A stretch of DNA of 64,000 bases from the NCBI GenBank assembly GCA_018335935.1, contig JAGXRG010000047.1, positions 50,127 to 114,126 of the forward strand. The letters run 5' to 3'. This stretch comes from Chitinophagaceae bacterium (GTDB lineage: Bacteria > Bacteroidota > Bacteroidia > Chitinophagales > Chitinophagaceae). Positions within the stretch are counted from its first letter, which is position 1. The number at the start of each line of letters is the position of its first letter. The position numbers and the translations under genes are program-made. Below the pieces are notes generated by a model. It was not told the DNA's origin, made no database searches, and saw only the letters and a list, made by a program, of their open reading frames with translations. Shown here piece by piece: positions 37,401-45,291 of this stretch.

Positions 37401-37938
37401 ACTGACCAGGCTCATATACAAAATCTGTTCTGGTAAAACCATACATTATAAACAACTCCATAATACTATCTAAATTGATAGTATCATTGGCTTTGATGAA
37501 TATGATATTGCTATTAAGAGTAGAAGGAATCACTACTTTTTCGAACAAAGCTTCAGGATAAGTAACTATAATTTTTTTATTGCCACCTAAAGAAAGTTTT
37601 GTCAACATTTCTGTTCTCAACATCACGTTTGATGAGTTAAGTAGCTTAAAATTCTTTTTGTTTTTGTAAGATGATGGGTAGTAGAATAAATCTAAAGCTT
37701 GTGTTAGATTTTCTAATGAGTTATGAAAATATGCAGCTTCTTCCGAATCATTTAAAACTATCAAATGATTAAGGTTGGCACTATCCTGGTTTGAAAAAAC
37801 AGCACTCACTAAAAATTCAATGGAACTACCTTGTAAATTTTTTAGAAATATTTTTGATTGGGCAAAAGATAGCTGCTCCACCAATTTTTTTAGGTGGGGG
37901 GATGATTGAAATTTATCCTGCAACACACTCAAGTTCAT
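34468..37938 (-). CDS. mfd: Transcription-repair coupling factor
   Basis: Removes stalled RNA polymerase and recruits UvrA to lesions. N-terminal UvrB-like region, RNA-polymerase-binding domain (LQPGDFVTHIDHGVGRYSGL), helicase motifs CGDVGFGKTEVAIRAAF and VIDEEQKFGV, and a C-terminal TRCF domain. Start at ATG 37938; the upstream TTG is unlikely. About 1156 residues. Three low-conservation inserts are repeat-derived: residues about 277-295 (NSQQTTVENSVDSEQ), about 337-356 (GIRNLELGNHHSSFIIHHS) and about 831-840 (STRSGTDGEGD), none within a helicase motif. Confidence 0.97.
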   Translation of the reverse strand: MNLSVLQDKFQSSPHLKKLVEQLSFAQSKIFLKNLQGSSIEFLVSAVFSNQDSANLNHLIVLNDSEEAAYFHNSLENLTQALDLFYYPSSYKNKKNFKLLNSSNVMLRTEMLTKLSLGGNKKIIVTYPEALFEKVVIPSTLNSNIIFIKANDTINLDSIMELFIMYGFTRTDFVYEPGQFALRGGILDIYSFGNDKPYRVELFGNEVDSIRIFDPETQLSERKILQVSIIPNVETQFESNEKITLLEYLSENTIVWLKDWEIIKETIELQEEALSLFVNSQQTTVENSVDSEQLTDDSNDDTKIVKEVKLEDFVPIATLERQLQSRTIVEFGSKEQFGIRNLELGNHHSSFIIHHSTKPQPSFNRNFEMLISNLKLYESSGYQIYLFAEQAKQLERLYTIFKDLKTEINFVPIATAIHEGFIDDELKVVCYTDHQIFQRYHKYRVKQAFNKNKALTLKTLRDLQPGDFVTHIDHGVGRYSGLQKLDINGKLQEAVRIIYKDSDILYVNINSLHKISKFTGKDGTEPKINKLGSDVWNKLKEKTKAKVKEIAFDLIKLYAQRKAQQGFAHTPDNYMQIELEASFIYEDTPDQAKAVADVKKDMESASPMDRLVCGDVGFGKTEVAIRAAFKTVVDGKQAAILVPTTILAYQHYQTFSERFKDFPVTVDYINRFKSSKEKKATLQKLQEGKIDIIVGTHGLLGKDTKFKNLGLMVIDEEQKFGVAHKEKLKLLKTNVDSLTLTATPIPRTLQFSLMGARDLSIINTPPPNRQPIQTEVQVFNIDFIRDAIYYETSRGGQVFFIHNRVKGLSEMAAMIQAQCPDLSISYAHGQMSTRSGTDGEGDLLEERILDFIDKKYDVLICTNIVESGVDIANVNTIIINNAHQFGLSDLHQLRGRVGRSNKKAFCYLLAPPLGTLPTDSRKRLQTLEQFSDLGSGFQIAMRDLDIRGAGNMLGGEQSGFMADIGFETYQKILNEAIRELKRKDFKDLFQEEISQQDDYVTDCTIDTDLEILIPDSYVESITERLSLYTRLDNCEQEDELIEFHAEMLDRFGPIPKTVEDLFTTVRCRWHAVKLGFEKMSLKENTMRCYFINKNDSPYFESDVFKGILDYLQTSTNKAHLKQVAKNFLLVVNDIKSMEEMEQFLRRMAQTVLPNSK
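35421..35445. repeat. GC-rich palindromic insert in mfd
   Basis: CCGTTCCAGAACGG (35427-35440) is a near-palindrome in a GC-rich patch that contrasts with the AT-rich surroundings. It encodes STRSGTDGEGD, which interrupts the helicase region after the AHGQM motif. Confidence 0.55.
36873..36928. repeat. Two consecutive heptamer tracts in mfd
   Basis: First tract 36873-36900: AATGATG four times. Second tract 36901-36928: ATTTCCC, AATTCCA, AATTCCT, AATTCCA. Encodes GIRNLELGN and HHSSFIIHHS. Confidence 0.88.
37053..37108. repeat. Two inverted heptamer tracts in mfd
   Basis: 37053-37080 reads CTGTCAA, CTGCTCA, CTATCAA, CAGAATT. 37081-37108 reads TTCGACT, GTTGTCT, GTTGACT, GTTGACA. The two are roughly inverted copies of each other (TGTCAAC against GTTGACA at the outer ends). 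Confidence 0.8.
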
Positions 37939-38016
37939 AAAGAGCAGCAAATATACAGTTCAGGAGATGAAGCTTGAATGTTGATATTATTTTTTCCTTA
38001 AATGAAAAAGCAATGC

Positions 38017-38781
38017 TTATAGTAACCACTCCATTTTCTCACTAATTTCATTCCATAATTTGCTATAAGGCATTATAGAGTTAGAGTGATTTGATTGTTC
38101 AAAAATAGATCGTTTTGTTAAGGTGATGTTTTCTATGTCTGTATAAAATGGAATATAATTATTCAGAATTTTTTGGTCTCCGTTTTTATTTTCAACAAAT
38201 TGGCGATGAAGAATTTTATTAATCTGAACCATATTATAAAAGCTAAAAATCTTGTATTTAGATTGCGGTTTGCCAATAAAAGATTCCATTAATTTATCAT
38301 TACAATAAACTGATAATGGAGATGGGGCATTGGGTACCAAGAGCAAATCAATAGTTTTAAATATGTTTTCGTGCAACATAAATCTACCAGGCGAACAATC
38401 AATTAAACATACATCATAATCATCTTTTACTTGCTCTAAAGTTATTTTTATTAAATCGTTATTTAAAAAATTTAAGGTTGTTAATTGAGATGCTTTGTTA
38501 ATAAATTGATCTGAGAAAAATGAATCATTGCTGATGATATCGATATGATGATTATCGGTAGAATGAATTACATCATAAATTGAAATATATCTATTAAATA
38601 ATCTTGAATGAGAATTATCGTTAATGTTTTGCTTGTTAAAGTAAAAACTACTTCCACCTTGGGGGTCAAGGTCCCAAATTAATGTACTAATTTTTTTCTT
38701 GGCTAATAAACAAGCCAAATTAATGCAGGTAGTGGTTTTGCCAACACCTCCTTTTATGTTGTAAATTGCAATTTTCTTCAT
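38017..38781 (-). CDS. Orphan ParA/Soj-family ATPase
   Basis: A deviant-Walker ATPase of the ParA/MinD class. KGGVGKTT is at residues 10-17 (with the signature lysine), IWDLDPQGGSSFYF is the switch region, and VCLIDCSPGRFM contains Walker B. 254 residues. There is no parB, no parS-like repeat and no plasmid gene around it, so it is more likely to position a cellular cargo than to segregate DNA; that is inference. A palindrome covers its predicted transcription start. Confidence 0.9.
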   Translation of the reverse strand: MKKIAIYNIKGGVGKTTTCINLACLLAKKKISTLIWDLDPQGGSSFYFNKQNINDNSHSRLFNRYISIYDVIHSTDNHHIDIISNDSFFSDQFINKASQLTTLNFLNNDLIKITLEQVKDDYDVCLIDCSPGRFMLHENIFKTIDLLLVPNAPSPLSVYCNDKLMESFIGKPQSKYKIFSFYNMVQINKILHRQFVENKNGDQKILNNYIPFYTDIENITLTKRSIFEQSNHSNSIMPYSKLWNEISEKMEWLL

Positions 38782-38799
38782 TAACTTAATTAGTAGAAC

Positions 38800-38815
38800 T
38801 TGTCCGACAAATTTA
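38800..38815 (-). promoter_or_regulatory. parA promoter with overlapping palindrome
   Basis: The minus strand has TAAATTTG (38808-38815), an exact -7 match. The near-palindrome TTGTCCGACAA (38800-38810) overlaps its downstream end and the likely +1. It is a plausible operator. Confidence 0.5.
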
Positions 38816-38850
38816 TGCTAGTTAATGAGAGTAGAAACGTAAAAGTGAGT

Positions 38851-38873
38851 GTAATGTTGTTCAAAAACATTAC
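38851..38873. other. Hairpin between the lipoprotein gene and parA
   Basis: A perfect 8-bp inverted repeat GTAATGTT/AACATTAC with a 7-nt loop and no T-run. It could be a weak terminator of the upstream lipoprotein gene or a regulatory site. Confidence 0.4.
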
Positions 38874-38908
38874 GATTCATTTTTAGAAATAAAAAAAGTA
38901 CTAATTAA

Positions 38909-39799
38909 TTACAACCCTGTTGTAACAGTTGCACTTCCATCGGCATTAATAGTCATTACTAAACCTTTATTGGGCACCCAAAATCTATAAATTTTTGTAG
39001 TAATAGATTGTCCATTAGTGATGCCAAAACTGTTTAAGATGCCAGGAATTAAAGCATTAATAAACATATTGGTTGAAGAGTAGGTATTCTTAATAGTAGT
39101 TGTATACTCTTGAACCACAGTTTGCATAGAATCGGTATAGCCTTTAATTTTTAAGGTCCCCCAACAAATATTTCTACTGTTTACTTTAGTTTCTTGATTA
39201 ATAGTTAAGGGCCCTGTAATAGGTAAATTTAAAGGAGGGGCAGGGGGTGTTGTTACTGTGGCATTTAAAGCAGAAAGACAAGTTTGATTTGAACTATCGC
39301 CATATTTTATTGGAAAATTTGCTAAAATTTGAACTGGATTTTTCTTCACTGCTTGCTTTGGAATACTTGCTGTTCCTGTGCCTGAAATAGAAAGTGTGAA
39401 AGCATTATAATCATCACCCATTAAACTCCATTCTGTAGTATTGGCTTTGTAATATCTAAAAAGAGAAATATTTTGCCCCAATAAAGAATCTTTAAAACCT
39501 ATTGTATAAGTTGCTCCAGGAAAGTCAATCAAATTGCTTGGAGATTTTAAAGTATCGCTCCATGGAATGCCATTGGGTACATTTAGATAATTAAAAGAAA
39601 TTGAAGTGCCAGGGCTTGGAATTTTTATTATTCCAGAATCTAATCTGTAGTTATTAAGTTTATTACCAGGGGCATGGTTATTTACAAATCCTGTACTTGT
39701 AATTTGAGGCCCACTATTTGTACCAGAACCTGAATCTGATTTACTGCAAGCTTGAACTAAAACAGAAAGTATAAGTAGAGCTGAAAAAATCTTTTTCAT
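38909..39799 (-). CDS. Lipoprotein of unknown function
   Basis: 296 residues with a lipobox around Cys18 (VLVQACSK) and a Ser/Gly-rich linker directly after it. The remainder is beta-rich with no motif I recognise; a proline-rich patch (TTPPAPPLNLPITG) sits near residue 190. Single gene, minus strand, between the DegT aminotransferase and parA. Probably surface or periplasmic; function unknown. Confidence 0.65.
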   Translation of the reverse strand: MKKIFSALLILSVLVQACSKSDSGSGTNSGPQITSTGFVNNHAPGNKLNNYRLDSGIIKIPSPGTSISFNYLNVPNGIPWSDTLKSPSNLIDFPGATYTIGFKDSLLGQNISLFRYYKANTTEWSLMGDDYNAFTLSISGTGTASIPKQAVKKNPVQILANFPIKYGDSSNQTCLSALNATVTTPPAPPLNLPITGPLTINQETKVNSRNICWGTLKIKGYTDSMQTVVQEYTTTIKNTYSSTNMFINALIPGILNSFGITNGQSITTKIYRFWVPNKGLVMTINADGSATVTTGL

Positions 39800-39878
39800 T
39801 GCATTTGATTAATAAATAAAATTAAGGACTTTAATGACTACTTTATCTTTTTTAATAAAGACTAACTCTAAAGACTTT

Positions 39879-41075
39879 CTACAAAATGCTCTTAATTACT
39901 TCTAGCATTTTATTTCCCTTGGAAATAACTTGTTCTTCTGTCCAAAGTAAGCTAATAGCAGTTGAAATGCATCTGCTCATTACGGCATCACTAATACTAA
40001 AATCTTGTGAATTTAATTTTTCCAAGCTAGTTTTTTGAGCATCAGTTAAAGGATATAAGCTTTTAGCAGATTTTAAATGATCCCATTTTTTAATGTAATG
40101 CCAATTATTATCGTACCAATAAAAGTTGCCAGCCATTATATTTTGAGCTTTCATAGCTGCAGCAAATGCCCTGGTTTTATCTTCTGTAGGTAAAAACCAA
40201 CTTAAAAAAGTACAACTATCACCTTCAACATCTTGAACATTTCTAAAACTAACTTCAGGTATAGTAGATAAAATATCTTTTAATATGTTACAATTCTTTC
40301 TTTGAATAGCTAAGAAAGTATCTAACTTTTTAATTTGTGCTAAACCAACAGCAGCGTGTAACTCGCTTATTCTAAAATTATATCCTAAAAAAGGATGCAA
40401 GTCTGCACCTCTATCTGCTCCTTTATGGTCGTGTCCATGATCTGTAAAACCATCACAATTTTCATAAATGGTTTTATTATTTGTCATTACAACACCACCT
40501 TCAGCACAAGTAATTGTTTTTACAAAGTCGAAACTAAAAGTACCTGCATCACCAATGGTTCCTACATGTTTTCCTTTATAAGTAGCTCCAATACTTTGAC
40601 AAGCATCTTCTAACAATAATAAATGATGCTCTTTACAAATTTGTTGTAAAGCATCCATGTTTGCCATACTACCACACATGTGTACAGGCATAATACACTT
40701 TGTTTTGGTTGTGATGGCTTTTTTAACAGCATCAGGATTTAAAGTCAATGATTCATCAACATCAACCAAAACAGGAATTGCACCAACACTTAGTACTGCT
40801 TCAAAACTGGCCACAAATGTGAAAGATGGCATAATAACCTCATCACCTGCACCAATTCCAAGGGCAGCAAAAGCTGTAGTTAAAGCAGCAGTTCCACTAC
40901 TAGTAAGTTGAGCATATGGAGTATTAAAAGTTTTACAAATTTCTTGTTCTAGCTCTTGCGATTTCCATATTCCTTTTCTAGCAGCATCGAAGCCATAACG
41001 CATTAAAATTCCAGTTTCTAATACATCATTCACTTCTTTTCTTTCTTCGGCTCCAAAAAATTCAAATCCTGGCAT
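39879..41075 (-). CDS. DegT/DnrJ/EryC1/StrS-family PLP aminotransferase
   Basis: A sugar aminotransferase-like enzyme of fold type I. It has ELEQEICKTFNTPYAQLTSSGTAAL near the N-terminus, GDEVIMPSFTFVAS, LLEDACQSIGATY, and the PLP lysine in FDFVKTITCAEGG (about Lys186). 398 residues. I use ATG 41075 (MPGFEFF), because the upstream in-frame TTG lies inside the -7 box. This group acts on nucleotide-linked keto-sugars, but some members have other substrates, and there is no sugar cluster here. Confidence 0.88.
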   Translation of the reverse strand: MPGFEFFGAEERKEVNDVLETGILMRYGFDAARKGIWKSQELEQEICKTFNTPYAQLTSSGTAALTTAFAALGIGAGDEVIMPSFTFVASFEAVLSVGAIPVLVDVDESLTLNPDAVKKAITTKTKCIMPVHMCGSMANMDALQQICKEHHLLLLEDACQSIGATYKGKHVGTIGDAGTFSFDFVKTITCAEGGVVMTNNKTIYENCDGFTDHGHDHKGADRGADLHPFLGYNFRISELHAAVGLAQIKKLDTFLAIQRKNCNILKDILSTIPEVSFRNVQDVEGDSCTFLSWFLPTEDKTRAFAAAMKAQNIMAGNFYWYDNNWHYIKKWDHLKSAKSLYPLTDAQKTSLEKLNSQDFSISDAVMSRCISTAISLLWTEEQVISKGNKMLEVIKSIL

Positions 41076-41102
41076 AAAATATTTTTTGATGATTTTCTGT
41101 TG

Positions 41103-41110
41103 CAAATGTA
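41103..41110 (-). promoter_or_regulatory. -7 box of the DegT gene
   Basis: The minus strand reads TACATTTG, an exact consensus match 27 nt before ATG 41075. It argues against any start upstream of that ATG. Confidence 0.6.
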
Positions 41111-41129
41111 GAACTTGCTGTAATATGCT

Positions 41130-41165
41130 AATCCTTAAGTTTTTTCTAAAAAAAAGTTAAGGATT
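41130..41165. repeat. Long inverted repeat in a divergent promoter region
   Basis: AATCCTTAA-G-TTTTTT pairs with its downstream mirror: 15 pairs with one G-G mismatch and a 4-nt loop (CTAA). It lies between the divergent DegT and carboxypeptidase-regulatory-domain genes. Confidence 0.6.
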
Positions 41166-41222
41166 GTTCTAAACTTGGCTGAGATGTACTACGTTGCTAA
41201 TATTACATTCTAATTAAAGATT

Positions 41223-41975
41223 TTGTATAGAATACTGTTACTCATTTTAGTTACTATAAACTCGTTTTTTGTTTTAGCACAAAACAAAAAAGTGAGTTAT
41301 GTAACTGTGAGTGGTACAGTTTATGATATTTCTGCAAGAATACCCATTGAAGCAGTTGCAGTTTTAAGTACATCAGGTAATGGTACACTTACAGATAGTT
41401 TAGGAAAATATAGTTTTACGGTTAAAACTTCTGATTCAATTTGGTTTAGTATGTTAGGAAAAACAACTGTAAAATTTCCGGTAGATACCATTGCTAATGT
41501 AGAGCAATTTAATATTATGATTCATTTAAAAGTAACCGAATTACCAGAAGTAAGGGTTAGAAATAAGAATTATAAACAAGATTCTATTGAGAACAGAAGA
41601 GAATATGCTAAAGTTTTTAACTATAAAAAGCCTAGCTTAGTACTTAGTGATAATAGAAACTATAGTCCTGGAAGTGTTTCAGTGGGGTTCGACTTGCAAG
41701 AAATTATTAATATGTTTCGTTTTAAACGCAATAGAAGTTTAGCAGCATTACAAAAGAGATTATTGCAACAAGAAAGAGAAAAATATATTGATAGCAGATT
41801 TACTAAATCTTTTGTTAGAAAATTAACCAAGTTAGAATCTCCAGAATTAGAAAAGTTCATGTATAGCCATAGACCTGATTATGAAATCATGACTCGTTTA
41901 AACGATATTGAGTTTGGTTACTTAATACAAAAAGCATTTGAAGCATACCAATTAGATAAAAAAAATAAACAATAA
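41223..41975 (+). CDS. Secreted protein with carboxypeptidase-regulatory-like domain
   Basis: 250 residues. The signal peptide ends VLAQ. Residues 27-110 form a carboxypeptidase-regulatory-like domain (VTVSGTVYDISARIPIEAVAVLS, then DSLGKYSFTV), here without a TonB receptor behind it. The C-terminal half is charged and helical. The start is uncertain: the frame opens shortly before 41223, which is a TTG, and no ATG precedes the signal peptide. First of a plus-strand run of envelope genes; function unknown. Confidence 0.7.
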   Translation: MYRILLLILVTINSFFVLAQNKKVSYVTVSGTVYDISARIPIEAVAVLSTSGNGTLTDSLGKYSFTVKTSDSIWFSMLGKTTVKFPVDTIANVEQFNIMIHLKVTELPEVRVRNKNYKQDSIENRREYAKVFNYKKPSLVLSDNRNYSPGSVSVGFDLQEIINMFRFKRNRSLAALQKRLLQQEREKYIDSRFTKSFVRKLTKLESPELEKFMYSHRPDYEIMTRLNDIEFGYLIQKAFEAYQLDKKNKQ

Positions 41976-41977
41976 TA

Positions 41978-42169
41978 TTGATTATGAAAAAAAATCAAAT
42001 CGTTTTAGGATTATCCCTCGTATTGTTATTGACTATTACTTTAACTCTATTGAATAGTAAAAGTATTGCTTCTGAAAAGAAACAATGTTGCAATAAGGAA
42101 TGTCCTAAAACACCAGCAGAGGAACATTTAATTATAAATTCGTTAAATAAGTTTATAGCAAGTATTTAA
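41978..42169 (+). CDS. Small secreted or membrane-anchored protein with Cys cluster
   Basis: 63 residues: an N-terminal hydrophobic segment (IVLGLSLVLLLTITLTLL) and a short tail with QCCNKECPKTP, three closely spaced cysteines that could bind metal or form disulphides. It starts 2 nt after the preceding stop. Too short for a family call; accepted as a gene for its tight spacing and signal-like N-terminus. Confidence 0.55.
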   Translation: MIMKKNQIVLGLSLVLLLTITLTLLNSKSIASEKKQCCNKECPKTPAEEHLIINSLNKFIASI

Positions 42170-42218
42170 ATATATTGTTGGTATAACTTTTGTTTTTTAT
42201 TTAGTAAATTGTAACATC

Positions 42219-43082
42219 ATGAAAAAAGTTCTACTTATTATACTTAGTATTTCTTGTGTAACCTTATTATTTGCACAAACAGAAACAGCAACCAATTCAA
42301 CAGATACTACTGAAGTTGGTGTTTATAAAATACCCAACAAAACTTATTCATCTACAGATGAAGTAAGCTCAAAAAGAAAGAAACACAAATCAGACATTGT
42401 TTTTGGTTATAGTAGTAAAAGAAAACAATCAAATGTTTCTACAAGTTGGTGGATTTTAGATTTAGGTTTTGCCAATTTTAGAGATCAAACCAATTATACA
42501 GCAGCACAAGCTGGCAATTATTTTCAGACCTACAAAAATGGACCAGTAACTGAAAATAGCATGAACTTAATTAATGGCAAATCATTGAATGTTAATCTTT
42601 GGATATTTATGCAAAAGCTTAATGTTTCTAATCATGTTCTCAACTTGAAGTATGGACTAGGATTAGAAATGTATAATTATAGATTTGAAAATAGTTTGAG
42701 TTATAGAAAAAATCCATTTAGTCAAATTTTTAATGATTCAATAATCTTCACAAAAAATAAATTATACGCAGGTTATTTAACAGTGCCTTTAATGGTTAAT
42801 TTTTCTCCAACGCCTACTAAAAAGAATAGTTTTAAAATGAGTTTTGGTATGAGCTTTGGGTATTTAATCAGCAGTAGAAACAAGCAAATTAGTAATGAAA
42901 GAGGTAAGCAAAAAATTAAGGGAAATTTTGATTTAGAACCATTCAGAGTAGCTACAATTACAGAAATAGGTTTAGGGCCCGTTACTTTATATGGAAGCTA
43001 TAGTTTAAATAGTTTACATAAATCAAGTACTGGCTTACAACAATATCCATATGCCATTGGGGTTAGATTAAGTAATAGATAA
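42219..43082 (+). CDS. Outer-membrane beta-barrel protein (porin-like)
   Basis: 287 residues with a signal peptide (ILSISCVTLLFAQ), a polar Thr/Ser- and Lys-rich linker (KRKKHKSD), and then a barrel-like region with alternating strands (LDLGFANF, LKYGLGLEMYNYRF, YLTVPLMVNFSP, PYAIGVRLSNR). General OMP_b-brl/PorT-like architecture; no specific function. It is followed by a strong terminator, so it ends the 41.2-43.1 kb unit. Confidence 0.7.
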   Translation: MKKVLLIILSISCVTLLFAQTETATNSTDTTEVGVYKIPNKTYSSTDEVSSKRKKHKSDIVFGYSSKRKQSNVSTSWWILDLGFANFRDQTNYTAAQAGNYFQTYKNGPVTENSMNLINGKSLNVNLWIFMQKLNVSNHVLNLKYGLGLEMYNYRFENSLSYRKNPFSQIFNDSIIFTKNKLYAGYLTVPLMVNFSPTPTKKNSFKMSFGMSFGYLISSRNKQISNERGKQKIKGNFDLEPFRVATITEIGLGPVTLYGSYSLNSLHKSSTGLQQYPYAIGVRLSNR

Positions 43083-43102
43083 AATAATTCATTAAATTTT
43101 TT

Positions 43103-43137
43103 AAAAGCATTTCTTTAATTAGAAATGCTTTTTTTAT
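43103..43137 (+). terminator. Terminator before gldH
   Basis: A 12-bp stem (AAAAGCATTTCT and its mirror) with a 6-nt loop and a T-run. Confidence 0.93.
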
Positions 43138-43147
43138 AATAGCATAA

Positions 43148-43155
43148 TACATTTG
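43148..43155 (+). promoter_or_regulatory. -7 box of gldH, leaderless
   Basis: TACATTTG exactly matches the consensus and ends 4 nt before the gldH ATG, which predicts a leaderless mRNA. Confidence 0.6.
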
Positions 43156-43159
43156 CAAC

Positions 43160-43615
43160 ATGTATAAATTAATTATTGGTGTTTTAATACTTAGTTTAAC
43201 TTCTTGTGTAACCCTTGATGTTTACGAAAAAAATCATCTATTTCCTACTCAAACATGGAATAGTACTGATTCTTTAAATTTTAGTTTTGATGTAATAGAT
43301 ACCAGCAGTTATTATAATTTCTATTTTGTTTTACGCCATCAAGAAAAATATCCTTTTAAAAATATTTGGATAGAGTTGATAGTTAATGACCCAGATACTA
43401 CAACTACTATCAAACGAGAGTTTACGCTTGCTGATAACAATAAATGGTTGGGTAGTACAATAGATGATATTACTGATCATCGTTTAATTTTCAATCCACA
43501 ACCTATAAGGTTAAAAAAAGGGAATTATAATTTTAATGTAAGACAAATTATGCGTGTTGACCCATTGCCATATATTATGAGTGCTGGTATTCGAGTACAA
43601 AAAGTTTCTCGTTAA
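43160..43615 (+). CDS. gldH: Gliding-motility lipoprotein GldH
   Basis: A 151-residue lipoprotein (Cys16 in SLTSCVTL). In relatives it is required for gliding and, with other Gld proteins, for T9SS function. The family pattern is visible: a YNFYFVLRHQEKYPFKNIWIEL core, then a KWLGSTIDDITDH-type segment and the ending NFNVRQIMRVDPLPYIMSAGI. Its stop overlaps the next start (TAATG), so it is translationally coupled to a sensor kinase. That linkage suggests envelope sensing, by inference. Confidence 0.85.
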   Translation: MYKLIIGVLILSLTSCVTLDVYEKNHLFPTQTWNSTDSLNFSFDVIDTSSYYNFYFVLRHQEKYPFKNIWIELIVNDPDTTTTIKREFTLADNNKWLGSTIDDITDHRLIFNPQPIRLKKGNYNFNVRQIMRVDPLPYIMSAGIRVQKVSR

Positions 43616-44589
43616 TGAAAGCTTTACAAAAACATAAATTAGCATTTGTTTCCATTACATACTGGTTTTTGCTTTTGTATATTATTGCTGCATTATTGTG
43701 GTGGTTTATTGCTTTAAATAACCAAAATATCACTATGGCTAAAATGTCTATAGCCGAGATATCTACCACAGACCCAGAATTTGATTCTAAAATAAATAAT
43801 ATAGAAGATTACAGAAAAAGAAAAACCACGCAATACCTTGGAGAAGGAATTACTTTTTTTATTGTAATAATGGTTGGTGCTGTATTTATTTTCAGAGCTA
43901 CGAGAAGGCAAATTAAGTTCTCTGAAAGTCAGCAAAATTTTATGATGGCAGTTACTCATGAACTTAAAACACCTATAGCCATTACACAACTCAATCTTGA
44001 AACTATTCAAAAAAGAAGTTTAAGTGAAGAACTAAGAGAAAAAATGATTAATGATTCTTTAAAGGAAGTTGCTCGTTTAAATAATTTATGTAATAACAGT
44101 TTATGGGCTGCACAATTAGATGCAGGTGCTTATGTTGCTCGAAAAGAGAAAATCTGTTTAAGTGAAATAGTCAATAACTATATTAGCAAGTACCAAAAAA
44201 GTTTTACATCTTTTCAATTTCAAGTGCAAATACAACATGAAGTTTATGTTGAAAGTGATATCTTAATGATGGAAATACTTATTAATAACTTACTAGAAAA
44301 TGTTACTAAATATGCACCCAAAAACAGTGTAGTAAATATTAGTTTAATACGCGAAAATTCAAAAGTTATGCTAACAGTAGCAGATCAAGGTATGGGTATT
44401 CCAGATGATGAAAAGCAAGCTGTATTTGAGAAATTTTATAGAAGTAAAAAAGCATTGAAAAGCACCACAGGATCTGGGTTAGGTTTATTCTTATGTAAAA
44501 AAATAATGCAAAAACATCAAGGTGATATTTTTGTAACAGATAATAATCCAACAGGTTCAATTTTTAAAGCCATATTTAACCATGTCTAA
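43615..44589 (+). CDS. Sensor histidine kinase
   Basis: 324 residues: two membrane helices (about 12-33 and 80-94) around a short periplasmic loop of about 45 residues, then HisKA with the phospho-acceptor His115 (VTHELKTP). The HATPase domain has N-box NNLLENVTKYAP, G1 DQGMGIPDD, F-box EKFYR and G2 GSGLGLFLCKK. Together with the next gene, which starts 8 nt before this stop, it forms a two-component pair. The short sensor domain suggests sensing at the membrane. Confidence 0.95.
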   Translation: MKALQKHKLAFVSITYWFLLLYIIAALLWWFIALNNQNITMAKMSIAEISTTDPEFDSKINNIEDYRKRKTTQYLGEGITFFIVIMVGAVFIFRATRRQIKFSESQQNFMMAVTHELKTPIAITQLNLETIQKRSLSEELREKMINDSLKEVARLNNLCNNSLWAAQLDAGAYVARKEKICLSEIVNNYISKYQKSFTSFQFQVQIQHEVYVESDILMMEILINNLLENVTKYAPKNSVVNISLIRENSKVMLTVADQGMGIPDDEKQAVFEKFYRSKKALKSTTGSGLGLFLCKKIMQKHQGDIFVTDNNPTGSIFKAIFNHV

Positions 44590-45289
44590 ATCTAAAGCCA
44601 ATATTTTATTAGTAGAAGATGAAGAGCATATGCATCATACCATCAAACTTAATTTTGAGTTAGAAGGTTATCAAGTAAGTTCAGCTTATGATGGTCCGCA
44701 AGCTTTGAAAGCTATCGAAAATGAATATTTTGATTTGATTGTATTAGATATCATGTTGCCCGAGTTAGATGGAATTAGTGTAGTAGAAAATATACGATTA
44801 AAGAATATTGAAACACCTGTTCTTATTTTAAGTGCAAAACATTCTAGTGTAGATAGAATATTAGGATTAAAAAAGGGTGCAGATGATTATTTAACTAAAC
44901 CCTTCAACTTAGAAGAACTGTTATTACGTGTAGAGAAATTGATTGAAAAGAATAAGCGTTTACAAAAAAGTTCAACAAATATTGAGCATTACAGTTTTAA
45001 CAATAATACTATTGATTTTAAAGCACTCTCAGCAACAAATTTTCAGCATAAACATTTTAGTTTAAGTAAGAAAGAAGCTATGCTTTTGAAACTCTTAATA
45101 GATAATAAAGGCGAAGTAGTGAATCGTGAAAAAATATTGCAAATGGTATGGGGCTATAATGTTTATCCAACTACAAGAACTATCGATAATTTTATTTTAA
45201 ACTTCAGAAAGTATTTTGAACAAGACCCAAAAAACCCCAAACATTTTTTATCTGCTCGGGGTGTAGGTTATAAGTTTATTGAAGAGTAG
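44582..45289 (+). CDS. OmpR-family response regulator
   Basis: 235 residues: a receiver domain with Asp56 as phospho-acceptor (LIVLDIMLP), the acidic pair EDE at the N-terminus and Lys in DDYLTKPF, then a winged-helix Trans_reg_C domain (LSKKEAMLLKLLIDNKGEVVNREKIL, ending SARGVGYKF). It overlaps the kinase gene by 8 nt. Its stop faces that of a second, oppositely oriented response regulator 3 nt away. Confidence 0.95.
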   Translation: MSKSKANILLVEDEEHMHHTIKLNFELEGYQVSSAYDGPQALKAIENEYFDLIVLDIMLPELDGISVVENIRLKNIETPVLILSAKHSSVDRILGLKKGADDYLTKPFNLEELLLRVEKLIEKNKRLQKSSTNIEHYSFNNNTIDFKALSATNFQHKHFSLSKKEAMLLKLLIDNKGEVVNREKILQMVWGYNVYPTTRTIDNFILNFRKYFEQDPKNPKHFLSARGVGYKFIEE

Positions 45290-45291
45290 TT

